From contig CACWLC010000007.1 of NCBI GenBank assembly GCA_902761605.1, forward strand, positions 44,416 to 108,415: 64,000 nucleotides of DNA. The letters are read 5' to 3'. Shown piece by piece: positions 24,995 to 33,037 of the stretch (its first letter is position 1; each line of letters begins with the position of its first letter). A program made the position numbers and the translations under genes. The notes beneath the pieces were generated by a model. That model made no database searches, was not told the origin of the DNA, and was given only the letters and a program-made list of their open reading frames with translations. Origin of the DNA: an uncultured Prevotellaceae bacterium (GTDB lineage: Bacteria; Bacteroidota; Bacteroidia; Bacteroidales; Bacteroidaceae).

Positions 24995-27049
24995 TTATTT
25001 TATCAGGTCTACTGAACGTTTGAGGAACTTATCGAGTGCCTCGCCCTTAAGCATACCGTTCTGTAGGAGCGCGAGGTCGATGAGCTGGTGAACGATAGAG
25101 TTACCCTTGGCATAGTCTGCAAGAACCTGCTGTTTCTTGTCCTTCTGTTCCTGGACAGCCTTCTCTGCCTCTGCCTTCTGGTCTTTGTCCTCCTGGGTCA
25201 GTTCATCGTATTTCTTTTTGTCCTGAGCCTGACGGATAGCTGCCAGACGAGCCTCCTGACCCTTAAGTTCTGACACGATAGGCTTCAGAGCCTCCTCAGT
25301 GGCAGACTTACTCTCATCGAGCACCTTCTTGACAAGTGGATGGTCAGAGTTGAGTACGAGGTTGAAGCTGTCAGGCATCTGACCATAGAATCCCATACCT
25401 GCCTGGAACTTACTCATATCCTTCATACGACGCATATACTCATTCTGTGTGATGATGACAGGACGGGACTCTGCACCGAGAGCATCAACCTGAACCATAA
25501 ACTCTGCTTTGTCGATCTTTGGCAACTGAGTACGGAATACTGCTGACAAATTGTCACTCTCGTCCTCAGAGAGGTCCGACTTAGGAGCATCGCTCTTGAC
25601 AATCAGACGGTCGATGATGTCGGAATCAACACGTGTGAAACGGCTCTTCTCAAACTTCTGTTCAAGAGTCTGGATGGTAGGAACATCGAGCTGACCATCA
25701 AGCAGAAGTACTGAATATCCTTTGTCTTGAGCAGCCTTGATATAGCTGTACTGCTCTTCCTTATCGGTAGCATAGAGATATACGAGCATGTCGTCCTTGT
25801 CCTTCTGAGAAGCCTCGATAAGTGTCTTATACTCGTCGAAGGTGAAATACTTACCCTCGGTATCTTTCATCAGGGCGAAGTCCTTAGCGCGGTCGTAGAA
25901 GTTCTCCTCAGAGAGGATTCCGTAGTTGATGAAGAGCTTCAGGTCGTCCCATTTCTCCTCATATTCCTTACGGTTCTCAGCGAAGATAGCCTTCAGACGG
26001 TCTGCTACCTTCTTTGTGATATAGGTAGAGATCTTCTTAACCTCACGGTCGCTCTGCAGATAGCTGCGGCTTACGTTCAGAGGAATATCTGGAGAGTCGA
26101 TGACTCCATGCAGCAAGGTAAGGAACTCAGGAACGATACCTTCCACCTGATCTGTTACAAACACCTGATTACAGTAGAGCTGTATCTTATTACGCTGTAG
26201 TTCGATGTTTGACTTGATCTTCGGGAAATAGAGGATACCAGTGAGGTTGAATGGGTAGTCAACGTTCAGGTGAATCCAGAACAGAGGCTCATCGCTCATA
26301 GGATAGAGGGTGCGATAGAAACTCTTGTAGTCCTCGTCCTTCAGTGTGCTTGGGGTCTTGGTCCACAGTGGCTCCACATTATTGATGATGTTATCCTCAT
26401 CGGTATCTACCTGTTTGCCGTCCTTCCATTCGGTCTTCTTGCCGAAGGCTACTGGCACAGCCATAAACTTACAATACTTGTTGAGCAGACCCTCAAGCTT
26501 GTACTTATCGAGGAACTCCTTGCAGTCGTCGTCGATATATAGGATGATGTCGGAACCACGATCCTCACGCTCTGCATCGTCGATCTCGTAGGCAGGACTA
26601 CCGTCACAACTCCACTTCACAGCCTTAGAACCATCCTTCCAGGATTTTGTGATGATCTCCACCTTCTTAGAGACCATGAAGCTTGAGTAGAATCCCAGTC
26701 CGAAGTGACCGATGATGTTGTTGGCATTATCCTTGTATTTCTCAAGGAAGTCGGTTACTCCAGAGAATGCTATCTGGTTGATATACTTGTCGATCTCCTC
26801 CTCTGTCATTCCGATACCATGATCGCTGATGGTGATGGTACCCTTGTCGGCATCGAAGTTCACACGGACTGTAAGATCACCTAGCTCTCCCTTGAAATCG
26901 CCCTTCTCCTGAAGGGTCTTCATCTTCTGCGTAGCGTCTACGGCATTTGAAACCATCTCACGGAGGAAGATCTCGTGATCACTATAAAGAAACTTTTTGA
27001 TGACTGGGAAAATATTCTCAGTCGTTACACCAATGTTACCTTTTTGCAT
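24995..27049 (-). CDS. htpG: Molecular chaperone HtpG (Hsp90)
   Basis: The 684-residue protein has the Hsp90 GHKL ATPase domain: FLREMVSNAVDA (about 28-39), the ATP-lid motifs ISDHGIGMTEEEI (about 75-87) and GHFGLGFYS (about 117-125). The middle-domain signature PLNVSRSYLQ (about 330) carries the catalytic Arg. A C-terminal dimerisation domain contains a Lys/Glu/Gln-rich insertion (about 600-650). It is cytosolic and refolds client proteins. No TAnnTTTG promoter was found close upstream, so it may use another signal. The 117-bp divergent gap to map holds the map promoter. Confidence 0.95.
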   Translation of the reverse strand: MQKGNIGVTTENIFPVIKKFLYSDHEIFLREMVSNAVDATQKMKTLQEKGDFKGELGDLTVRVNFDADKGTITISDHGIGMTEEEIDKYINQIAFSGVTDFLEKYKDNANNIIGHFGLGFYSSFMVSKKVEIITKSWKDGSKAVKWSCDGSPAYEIDDAEREDRGSDIILYIDDDCKEFLDKYKLEGLLNKYCKFMAVPVAFGKKTEWKDGKQVDTDEDNIINNVEPLWTKTPSTLKDEDYKSFYRTLYPMSDEPLFWIHLNVDYPFNLTGILYFPKIKSNIELQRNKIQLYCNQVFVTDQVEGIVPEFLTLLHGVIDSPDIPLNVSRSYLQSDREVKKISTYITKKVADRLKAIFAENRKEYEEKWDDLKLFINYGILSEENFYDRAKDFALMKDTEGKYFTFDEYKTLIEASQKDKDDMLVYLYATDKEEQYSYIKAAQDKGYSVLLLDGQLDVPTIQTLEQKFEKSRFTRVDSDIIDRLIVKSDAPKSDLSEDESDNLSAVFRTQLPKIDKAEFMVQVDALGAESRPVIITQNEYMRRMKDMSKFQAGMGFYGQMPDSFNLVLNSDHPLVKKVLDESKSATEEALKPIVSELKGQEARLAAIRQAQDKKKYDELTQEDKDQKAEAEKAVQEQKDKKQQVLADYAKGNSIVHQLIDLALLQNGMLKGEALDKFLKRSVDLIK

Positions 27050-27102
27050 AATATGTCATTTTTAAACGTTTGACATTCATCTTGCAAATACCGTGCCAAA
27101 TA

Positions 27103-27134
27103 TTTGGTTGTTTCACTAAAAGTGAGTAATTTTG
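27103..27134 (+). promoter_or_regulatory. Promoter of map
   Basis: TTTG (27103-27106), 20 bp, and TAATTTTG (27127-27134), followed by GCACCCGC. The ATG at 27167 is 33 bp downstream. Confidence 0.73.
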
Positions 27135-27166
27135 CACCCGCTTATAATATATAATAAGGTATAAGG

Positions 27167-28033
27167 ATGACAGCAAGGAATAAGAAAAGACGTTGGCACT
27201 GCCTCCCGGGTCAGGAACCTACAGAGATGGACAAGACCATCATGTACTGGGAGAACAAAGGCAAGGAAGTGCCTACACGTGAACTGATAAAGACCCCGGA
27301 ACAGATAGAAGGTATCCGTAAGGCAGGTGTCATCAACACCGGAGTGCTCGATGAGGTGGCTAAGAAGATACATGCAGGAATGTCGACGCTGGAGATAGAC
27401 CAGATTTGTCGTAAGTACTGCGAAGAGCATAATGCCATTCCGGCATGTCTCGACTATGAAGGATTCCCGATGAGCGTATGCACTTCAATCAATGAGGTGG
27501 TGTGTCACGGTATCCCTAAGGAAGAGGATGTGCTCCAGGAAGGTGATATCATCAACGTTGACTTCACAACTATCCTTGACGGCTATTATGCTGATGCCAG
27601 CAGAATGTTCATCATCGGTAAGACAACGCCCGAGAAGGAACAGCTGGTACGCGTGGCAAAGGAATGTCTTGAGATAGGTATGGAAGTGGCGAAGCCTTAC
27701 TCTTTCGTTGGTGACATCGGTCATGCGATAGAGAAACACTGTAAGAAATACAACTATGGAGTGGTTCGTGACCTCTGTGGTCATGGGGTAGGGCTTCAGT
27801 TCCATGAGGAACCGGATATAGCCCATTTCGGACATCGAGGTACAGGAATGCTTCTTGTTCCGGGTATGGTGTTCACCATCGAACCGATGATCAACATGGG
27901 TACCTGGCGAGTGTTTGTTGATGAAGATGATCCATATGGATGGGAGGTGATCACTGATGATGAGCTTCCAAGTGCCCAGTGGGAGCATACATTGCTGATG
28001 ACAGAGCATGGTGTGGAGATACTTACATATTAG
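27167..28033 (+). CDS. map: Methionine aminopeptidase, type I, with N-terminal extension
   Basis: The 288-residue protein contains a complete pita-bread metallopeptidase fold with metal ligands in DFTTILDGYYADASR (two Asp, about 127-141), GHGVGLQFHEEP (His, about 206-217) and two Glu near EPMINMG and the C-terminus. It removes initiator methionine from new proteins. About 40 residues precede the usual start (KTPEQIEGIRKAG begins near 43), rich in Lys, Arg and Trp (KKRRWHCLPGQEP). The extension might contact the ribosome, though that is inference. It has its own promoter and may be read into tsaD. Confidence 0.93.
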   Translation: MTARNKKRRWHCLPGQEPTEMDKTIMYWENKGKEVPTRELIKTPEQIEGIRKAGVINTGVLDEVAKKIHAGMSTLEIDQICRKYCEEHNAIPACLDYEGFPMSVCTSINEVVCHGIPKEEDVLQEGDIINVDFTTILDGYYADASRMFIIGKTTPEKEQLVRVAKECLEIGMEVAKPYSFVGDIGHAIEKHCKKYNYGVVRDLCGHGVGLQFHEEPDIAHFGHRGTGMLLVPGMVFTIEPMINMGTWRVFVDEDDPYGWEVITDDELPSAQWEHTLLMTEHGVEILTY

Positions 28034-28046
28034 TGAATAGAGAATA

Positions 28047-29075
28047 GTGGATAAGGATATATATATATTAGGTATAGAGTCAAGCTGTGACGATACGTCA
28101 GCTGCAGTTCTTAAGAATGGTATACTGCTCAGTAATGTCACTGCATCGCAGGCTGTTCATGAGGCTTATGGGGGTGTGGTTCCCGAACTGGCATCAAGAG
28201 CACATCAGCAGAATGTCGTTCCTGTCGTTGACCAGGCCATTAAGAAGGCCGGTATAACTAAGGAACAGCTGACGGCTATTGCTTTTACCAGAGGACCAGG
28301 ACTTATGGGTTCTCTGCTCGTGGGTGTAAGCTTTGCTAAGGGTTTTGCCCGTAGTCTGGGTATCCCTATGATAGATGTGAACCATCTTCAGGGACATGTG
28401 ATGGCACATTTCATCAAGGAAAGCGAGGATGATGCTCATCTGCCTACTCTGCCATTCCTCTGTCTTCTGGTGAGTGGAGGAAACTCGCAGATTGTGAAGG
28501 TGAATGCATATAACGATATGGAGGTGTTGGGTCAGACCATCGACGATGCTGCCGGAGAGGCTATCGACAAGTGTTCGAAGGTGATGGGACTGGGATATCC
28601 CGGTGGTCCTATCATCGACCGTCTGGCTCGTCAGGGTAACCCTAAGGCATTTCATTTCTCAGAACCAAACATACCCGACCTCGACTATAGTTTCTCAGGA
28701 CTGAAGACCTCTTTTCTGTATTCTCTTCAGAAATGGGTGGCAGAAGATCCCGATTTCATCGAGAAAAACAAGGAGGATATCGCTGCTTCACTGGAGTGGA
28801 CTATTGTGGATATCCTCATGAAGAAACTGAAGAAGGCAGTAAAACAGACTGGTATCAAACATGTGGCTGTGGCAGGAGGTGTGAGTGCCAACAATGGACT
28901 CCGCAATGCCTTCTACGATGCTCAGAAACGTTATGGCTGGACAATATATATTCCAAAGTTCAGCTATACCACCGACAATGCTGCGATGATAGGTATCGTA
29001 GGGTATTATAAATATCTCGATGGGGAGTTTTGTGGTATTGATGCCCCTGCATTCTCGAAGGTAACATTTACTTGA
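28047..29075 (+). CDS. tsaD: tRNA N6-adenosine threonylcarbamoyltransferase
   Basis: The 342-residue protein is TsaD (Kae1/Gcp, ASKHA fold), the catalytic subunit that adds threonylcarbamoyl to A37 of ANN-decoding tRNAs. It starts with ILGIESSCDDTSAA, has the metal-binding histidine pair in HLQGHVMAH (about 113-121), and LLVSGGNSQI, plus AVAGGVSANNGLR near 275. The start is GTG 28047; no ATG is available upstream in frame, and the motif spacing fits. It follows map by 13 bp. Confidence 0.95.
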   Translation: MDKDIYILGIESSCDDTSAAVLKNGILLSNVTASQAVHEAYGGVVPELASRAHQQNVVPVVDQAIKKAGITKEQLTAIAFTRGPGLMGSLLVGVSFAKGFARSLGIPMIDVNHLQGHVMAHFIKESEDDAHLPTLPFLCLLVSGGNSQIVKVNAYNDMEVLGQTIDDAAGEAIDKCSKVMGLGYPGGPIIDRLARQGNPKAFHFSEPNIPDLDYSFSGLKTSFLYSLQKWVAEDPDFIEKNKEDIAASLEWTIVDILMKKLKKAVKQTGIKHVAVAGGVSANNGLRNAFYDAQKRYGWTIYIPKFSYTTDNAAMIGIVGYYKYLDGEFCGIDAPAFSKVTFT

Positions 29076-29153
29076 CCATTTGACAATTTCACAAATTGGC
29101 AATTGGTTTGCAAATCGAAAAATAGTATAATAGTCAAATAGTAAAATTTATCA

Positions 29154-29669
29154 ATGGATTTTGAAGCAAAGATTATAAGCAGGGAAGTTAGTGAACTGCT
29201 ATGGGAAATGGAAAAGACAGTCGGTACTGCTGAGAGTTGTACTGGTGGCAGGATAGCAGAGGCGATTATCGCTGTGCCTGGTGCATCTAAGTATTTCAAG
29301 GGTGGTATTATCTCTTATGTCAATGAGATAAAGGAGTCAATTCTTGGCGTTGACCATCAGGTGCTTGAAGAGCAGACAGCTGTATGTGAGGAAGTTGCGA
29401 AACAGATGGTGATAGGAGCATGTAAGGCACTGAACACCGACTATGCTATTTCTGCAACAGGTATCGCAGGTCCTACAGGTGGTACCAAAGAGATTCCAGT
29501 AGGAACTATCTGGCTTGCCTGTGGTAATGATGAAAGAATCTCTACTATCAAGGTACAGGAAGATCATGGCCGTGATATTAATCTTGCCATAGCTACGAAT
29601 GTGGCTATGCAACTGTTTTTAGACCACCTTAAAGGCGAAAATTTTGAGAAAAAGGAACTTGAAGGTTAA
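29154..29669 (+). CDS. pncC: CinA-family nicotinamide-nucleotide amidase (PncC)
   Basis: The 171-residue protein equals the stand-alone C-terminal domain of CinA. It has the catalytic Ser in TAESCTGGRIAEAI (about 24-37), GGIISYVNEIK, and ATGIAGPTGGTKEIPVGTIW (about 102-121). PncC deamidates nicotinamide mononucleotide in NAD recycling. It lies 78 bp after tsaD across a short AT-rich spacer containing AATAGTCAAATAGTA-type repeats; no terminator is seen. Confidence 0.9.
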   Translation: MDFEAKIISREVSELLWEMEKTVGTAESCTGGRIAEAIIAVPGASKYFKGGIISYVNEIKESILGVDHQVLEEQTAVCEEVAKQMVIGACKALNTDYAISATGIAGPTGGTKEIPVGTIWLACGNDERISTIKVQEDHGRDINLAIATNVAMQLFLDHLKGENFEKKELEG

Positions 29670-29729
29670 AAAATCATAAATTACTATTCAATTCTTATTT
29701 CTCACCTGTTATTTCTCAATTAAAATATG

Positions 29730-29737
29730 TACCTTTG
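29730..29737 (+). promoter_or_regulatory. Promoter -7 element of the rpmB operon
   Basis: TACCTTTG at 29730-29737 followed by GCACCC. The leader to rpmB is about 50 nt. The -33 element is not clear. Confidence 0.62.
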
Positions 29738-29788
29738 CACCCTGTTTGGAATAAGTAGTTAAAAAGAACAAGTAAAAAGTAGATAGAA

Positions 29789-30052
29789 ATGTCTAAAGTT
29801 TGTCAAATTACAGGAAAGAAGGCACAGATAGGTTGTAATGTGTCTCACTCAAAGCACCACACAAAGAGAAGCTTTGATGTCAACCTGTTCAGCAAGAAGT
29901 TCTACTATGTAGAGGAGGGTTGCTGGATTCAGTTGAAGATCAGCGCTGCTGGCCTTCGTATGATTAACAAGGTAGGTCTTGACGCTGCATTGAAGCAGGC
30001 TGTTGCTAAGGGATATGTAGACTGGAAGGACATTAAAGTTATAGGAGACTAA
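29789..30052 (+). CDS. rpmB: 50S ribosomal protein L28
   Basis: The 87-residue protein begins [20 protein letters not shown] and has the basic [12 protein letters not shown] stretch of L28, with no frame problems. It is the first gene of a ribosomal operon with rpmG 5 bp downstream. Confidence 0.95.
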   Translation: MSKVCQITGKKAQIGCNVSHSKHHTKRSFDVNLFSKKFYYVEEGCWIQLKISAAGLRMINKVGLDAALKQAVAKGYVDWKDIKVIGD

Positions 30053-30057
30053 GCACT

Positions 30058-30249
30058 ATGGCAGGCAAGAAAGCAAAAGGTAATCGCGTTCAGGTAATCC
30101 TGGAGTGCACCGAGATGAAGAATAGTGGTCTTCCCGGAACAAGCCGTTATATCACTACAAAGAATCGTAAGAACACGGCTGAGCGTCTGGAGTTGATGAA
30201 GTATAACCCAATCCTGAAGAAGATGACTCTTCACAAGGAGATTAAATAA
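30058..30249 (+). CDS. rpmG: 50S ribosomal protein L33
   Basis: The 63-residue basic protein has [20 protein letters not shown] and [17 protein letters not shown], typical of the Bacteroidetes L33 that lacks the zinc cysteine pairs. It is followed 13 bp later by the DUF4295 gene. Confidence 0.95.
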   Translation: MAGKKAKGNRVQVILECTEMKNSGLPGTSRYITTKNRKNTAERLELMKYNPILKKMTLHKEIK

Positions 30250-30262
30250 GCAAGACTGAAGT

Positions 30263-30387
30263 ATGGCAAAGAAAACCGTTGCTACCCTCCATGAAGGTTC
30301 AAAGGATGGTCGCGCTTACACAAAGGTAATCAAGATGGTGAGCAGATGGTTCCTAACGAGGCTGTTAAGGACTTTTTCAAGAATTAA
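30263..30387 (+). pseudogene. DUF4295 ribosome-associated protein, broken by an internal deletion
   Basis: The frame starts MAKKTVATLHEGSKDG and matches the short DUF4295 protein that follows rpmB-rpmG in Bacteroidetes (possibly the large-subunit protein bL38; I am not certain). After residue 26 (V, 30338-30340) the expected ending EQMVPNEAVKDFFKN plus stop is present at 30340-30387, but in another frame. From my memory of the family, about 11 residues are missing between the two parts. That fits a 34-nt deletion, which would also produce the frame change seen. AGATGGT occurs on both sides of the junction. The unshifted frame would run to 30478 through the terminator and make a foreign tail. 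It is either a real mutation or an assembly error. Confidence 0.78.
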
Positions 30388-30406
30388 TTTAAAAAAGGAT
30401 AAAAAG

Positions 30407-30441
30407 AGAGGTTGCAACACGTTTTGCAACCTCTTTTTTTT
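30407..30441 (+). terminator. Intrinsic terminator of the ribosomal protein operon
   Basis: AGAGGTTGCAA (30407-30417) and TTGCAACCTCT (30424-30434) form an 11-bp perfect stem with eight T following. Confidence 0.9.
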
Positions 30442-30469
30442 GCCATTTCATCGGAATTTATTAATTTTG
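30439..30469 (+). promoter_or_regulatory. Promoter of ftsY
   Basis: TTTG at 30439-30442, built from the terminator's T-run plus the next G, is 19 bp from TAATTTTG at 30462-30469. The ATG is at 30489. Confidence 0.7.
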
Positions 30470-30488
30470 CACCCATAATAAATATATT

Positions 30489-31442
30489 ATGGGAATTTTT
30501 GGATTTTTCAATAAAGATAAGAAGGAAACACTCGATAAAGGTCTTGAGAAGACAAAGAGTAGCGTGTTTGATAAATTGGCTCGTGCCGTAGCCGGGAAAT
30601 CAAAGGTTGATGACGATGTTCTCGACAACCTGGAAGAGGTGTTGATAACGAGTGATGTCGGTGTGGACACCACTCTGAAGATCATCGAGCGAATCGAAGA
30701 GCGTGTAGCTCGCGATAAGTATGTGTCCACCTCTGAGCTCAACGGAATACTTAAGGATGAGATTGCCAAGCTCCTGGCAGAGAATAATACAGAGGATAAT
30801 GACAATTGGGATCTGCCCAGCGACCATAAGCCATACGTCATACTGGTCGTTGGCGTAAATGGTGTGGGTAAGACCACAACTATCGGAAAACTCGCCTGGC
30901 AGTTTAAGCAGGCGGGAAAGAAGGTTTATCTGGGAGCTGCCGACACATTCCGTGCAGCAGCAGTAGACCAGCTCTGTATCTGGGGCGAGAGAGTGGGAGT
31001 GCCTGTCATCAAACAACAGATGGGCTCAGACCCTGCATCTGTGGCTTTTGACACCCTCCAGAGTGCAAAGGCTAATGGTGCTGACGTGGTGCTTATTGAT
31101 ACCGCGGGACGTCTGCATAATAAGGTTGGTCTTATGAATGAGCTCAAGAAGATCAAGGATGTCATGAAGAAGGTCATGCCTGAGGCTCCTGATGAGGTGA
31201 TGCTCGTGCTTGATGGCTCAACTGGGCAGAACGCTTTCGAACAGGCAAAACAGTTCTCTGCTGTCACGCAGATAACATCACTGGCTATCACAAAACTCGA
31301 TGGAACCGCAAAGGGTGGTGTGGTGATTGGTATCTCTGACCAGTTGAAAGTGCCTGTAAAGTATATCGGTCTGGGCGAGCGCATGGAAGACCTGCAGCTG
31401 TTTAACAAGAGACAGTTTGTCGATTCACTTTTTTATGCGTGA
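30489..31442 (+). CDS. ftsY: Signal recognition particle receptor FtsY
   Basis: The 317-residue NG-domain GTPase docks SRP-ribosome complexes at the membrane. It has the G1 motif GVNGVGKTTTIGKLA (about 120-134), DTFRAAAVDQL, the DTAGR motif (about 203-207) and TKLDGTAKGG (about 270-279). The acidic A domain is short, as usual in this phylum. The stop overlaps the rimO start by one base (TGATG). Confidence 0.95.
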   Translation: MGIFGFFNKDKKETLDKGLEKTKSSVFDKLARAVAGKSKVDDDVLDNLEEVLITSDVGVDTTLKIIERIEERVARDKYVSTSELNGILKDEIAKLLAENNTEDNDNWDLPSDHKPYVILVVGVNGVGKTTTIGKLAWQFKQAGKKVYLGAADTFRAAAVDQLCIWGERVGVPVIKQQMGSDPASVAFDTLQSAKANGADVVLIDTAGRLHNKVGLMNELKKIKDVMKKVMPEAPDEVMLVLDGSTGQNAFEQAKQFSAVTQITSLAITKLDGTAKGGVVIGISDQLKVPVKYIGLGERMEDLQLFNKRQFVDSLFYA

Positions 31443-32743
31443 TGAAGAAGACAATAGATTTTTTTTCACTTGGATGTTCGAAGAACCTCGTTGACAGCGA
31501 GACTCTTATGGGACTGATGGAGGCTAACGGCTATCAGTGTACTCACGATAGCGATAACCCTCAGGGTGAGATTGTCGTTGTCAATACCTGTGGATTCATC
31601 AATGATGCCAAGGAGGAGAGCATCAACACCATCCTGGAGTTTGCTCAGGCAAAGACCGAGGGAAAGATAGAAAAGCTCTTTGTCATGGGTTGTCTCTCAG
31701 AGAGATACCTCGCAGAACTTGAGGAGGAGATTCCTGAGGTGGATGGCTGGTATGGTAAGTTTAACTATAAACAGCTGCTTAAGGACTTGAATGGTGAGGA
31801 TTTCAACGTTTGCGAGGGTAAGCGTCATATCACTACTCCCAAGCATTACGCCTATATCAAGATAAGCGAAGGCTGTGATCGCCATTGTGCCTACTGTGCC
31901 ATCCCTCTGATAACAGGCAGACATCAGAGTAGGCCTATGGAGGACATCCTCGATGAGGTGAGATATCTTGTAAGTCAGGGTACAAAAGAGTTTAATGTCA
32001 TCGCCCAGGAACTCACATATTATGGAGTCGACATCGATGGCAGACAGCATATCGCAGAACTCATAGAGAAGATGGCAGACATCGATGGTGTCGAGTGGAT
32101 CAGACTGCATTATGCCTATCCCACACATTTCCCCTGGGACCTCCTGAGAGTGATGCGTGAGAAGAAAAACGTATGCAAATACCTCGATATCGCCCTGCAG
32201 CATATCTCTGATAATATGCTGACCAGGATGAGACGTAACGTCACAAGACAGGAGACCTACGGACTTGTTGAACGACTGCGTAAGGAGGTCCCTGGCATAC
32301 ATATCCGTACAACTCTGATGGTTGGATTCCCCGGGGAGACAGAAGATGACTTCAACGAACTCATCGAATTCACTAAGTGGGCTCGTTTTGAACGTATGGG
32401 AGCCTTCTCTTATTCTGAAGAGGAAGGTACATATTCTGAAAAGAACTATGAGGACGATGTTCCTGAGGATGTTAAGCAGAGACGTCTCGATAGACTGATG
32501 AGAGTCCAGCAGAACATCAGTGCGGAGCTGGAGGCAGATAAGATTGGTACCATTCAGAGAGTTATCATCGACCGACGTGAAGGCGACTATTATATAGGAC
32601 GCACTGAGTATTGTTCTCCTGAGGTCGATCCTGAGGTACTTATTCCCTCTGATGAGAAACCTCTTACCATCGGTGAATTCTACGACGTGAGAATAACTGA
32701 CTCGGAAGAGTTTGATTTATATGCAACAACTACTATCAAATAG
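31442..32743 (+). CDS. rimO: Ribosomal protein S12 methylthiotransferase
   Basis: The 433-residue radical SAM enzyme adds a methylthio group to Asp of ribosomal protein S12. It has the N-terminal UPF0004 domain with FFSLGCSKNLVDSE (Cys ligand of the auxiliary cluster), further cysteines in VNTCGFI and MGCLSERY, the radical SAM motif CDRHCAYCAIP (about 141-151) and a C-terminal TRAM domain. The SKNLVDSE signature favours RimO over MiaB. ATG 31442 is chosen for its overlap with ftsY; a GTG 3 bp upstream is also in frame. Confidence 0.94.
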   Translation: MKKTIDFFSLGCSKNLVDSETLMGLMEANGYQCTHDSDNPQGEIVVVNTCGFINDAKEESINTILEFAQAKTEGKIEKLFVMGCLSERYLAELEEEIPEVDGWYGKFNYKQLLKDLNGEDFNVCEGKRHITTPKHYAYIKISEGCDRHCAYCAIPLITGRHQSRPMEDILDEVRYLVSQGTKEFNVIAQELTYYGVDIDGRQHIAELIEKMADIDGVEWIRLHYAYPTHFPWDLLRVMREKKNVCKYLDIALQHISDNMLTRMRRNVTRQETYGLVERLRKEVPGIHIRTTLMVGFPGETEDDFNELIEFTKWARFERMGAFSYSEEEGTYSEKNYEDDVPEDVKQRRLDRLMRVQQNISAELEADKIGTIQRVIIDRREGDYYIGRTEYCSPEVDPEVLIPSDEKPLTIGEFYDVRITDSEEFDLYATTTIK

Positions 32744-32749
32744 CAATAT

Positions 32750-33037
32750 ATGAATAACAAAGACTTCATAACAGAACTTGCCGAAAAGACGGGCTATTCA
32801 GCAGAAGAGGCTCAACGTATGGTTGACATCGTAGTAGAGACGATGGCTGACCGTTTCCAGGAGGGCGATGTTGTACTTATTCCTAATTTCGGCTCTTTCG
32901 AGATAAAGAGAAAGATGGAACGTATCATGGTTAATCCTTCTACAGGACAACGTATGCTTGTTCCACCCAAACTCGTGCTTAACTTCAAACCCAATTCCAA
33001 TTGGAAGGAACGTGTAAAGAATGGAGGAACTGAGTGA
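32750..33037 (+). CDS. HU family DNA-binding protein
   Basis: The 95-residue protein has the HU fold: NKDFITELAEKTGYSAEEAQ, then GDVVLIPNFGSFEIK and the arm region ending with NFKPNSNWKERV. It bends and packages DNA as a dimer. It follows rimO by 6 bp, and its stop overlaps the next HU-like gene by one base. Confidence 0.9.
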   Translation: MNNKDFITELAEKTGYSAEEAQRMVDIVVETMADRFQEGDVVLIPNFGSFEIKRKMERIMVNPSTGQRMLVPPKLVLNFKPNSNWKERVKNGGTE

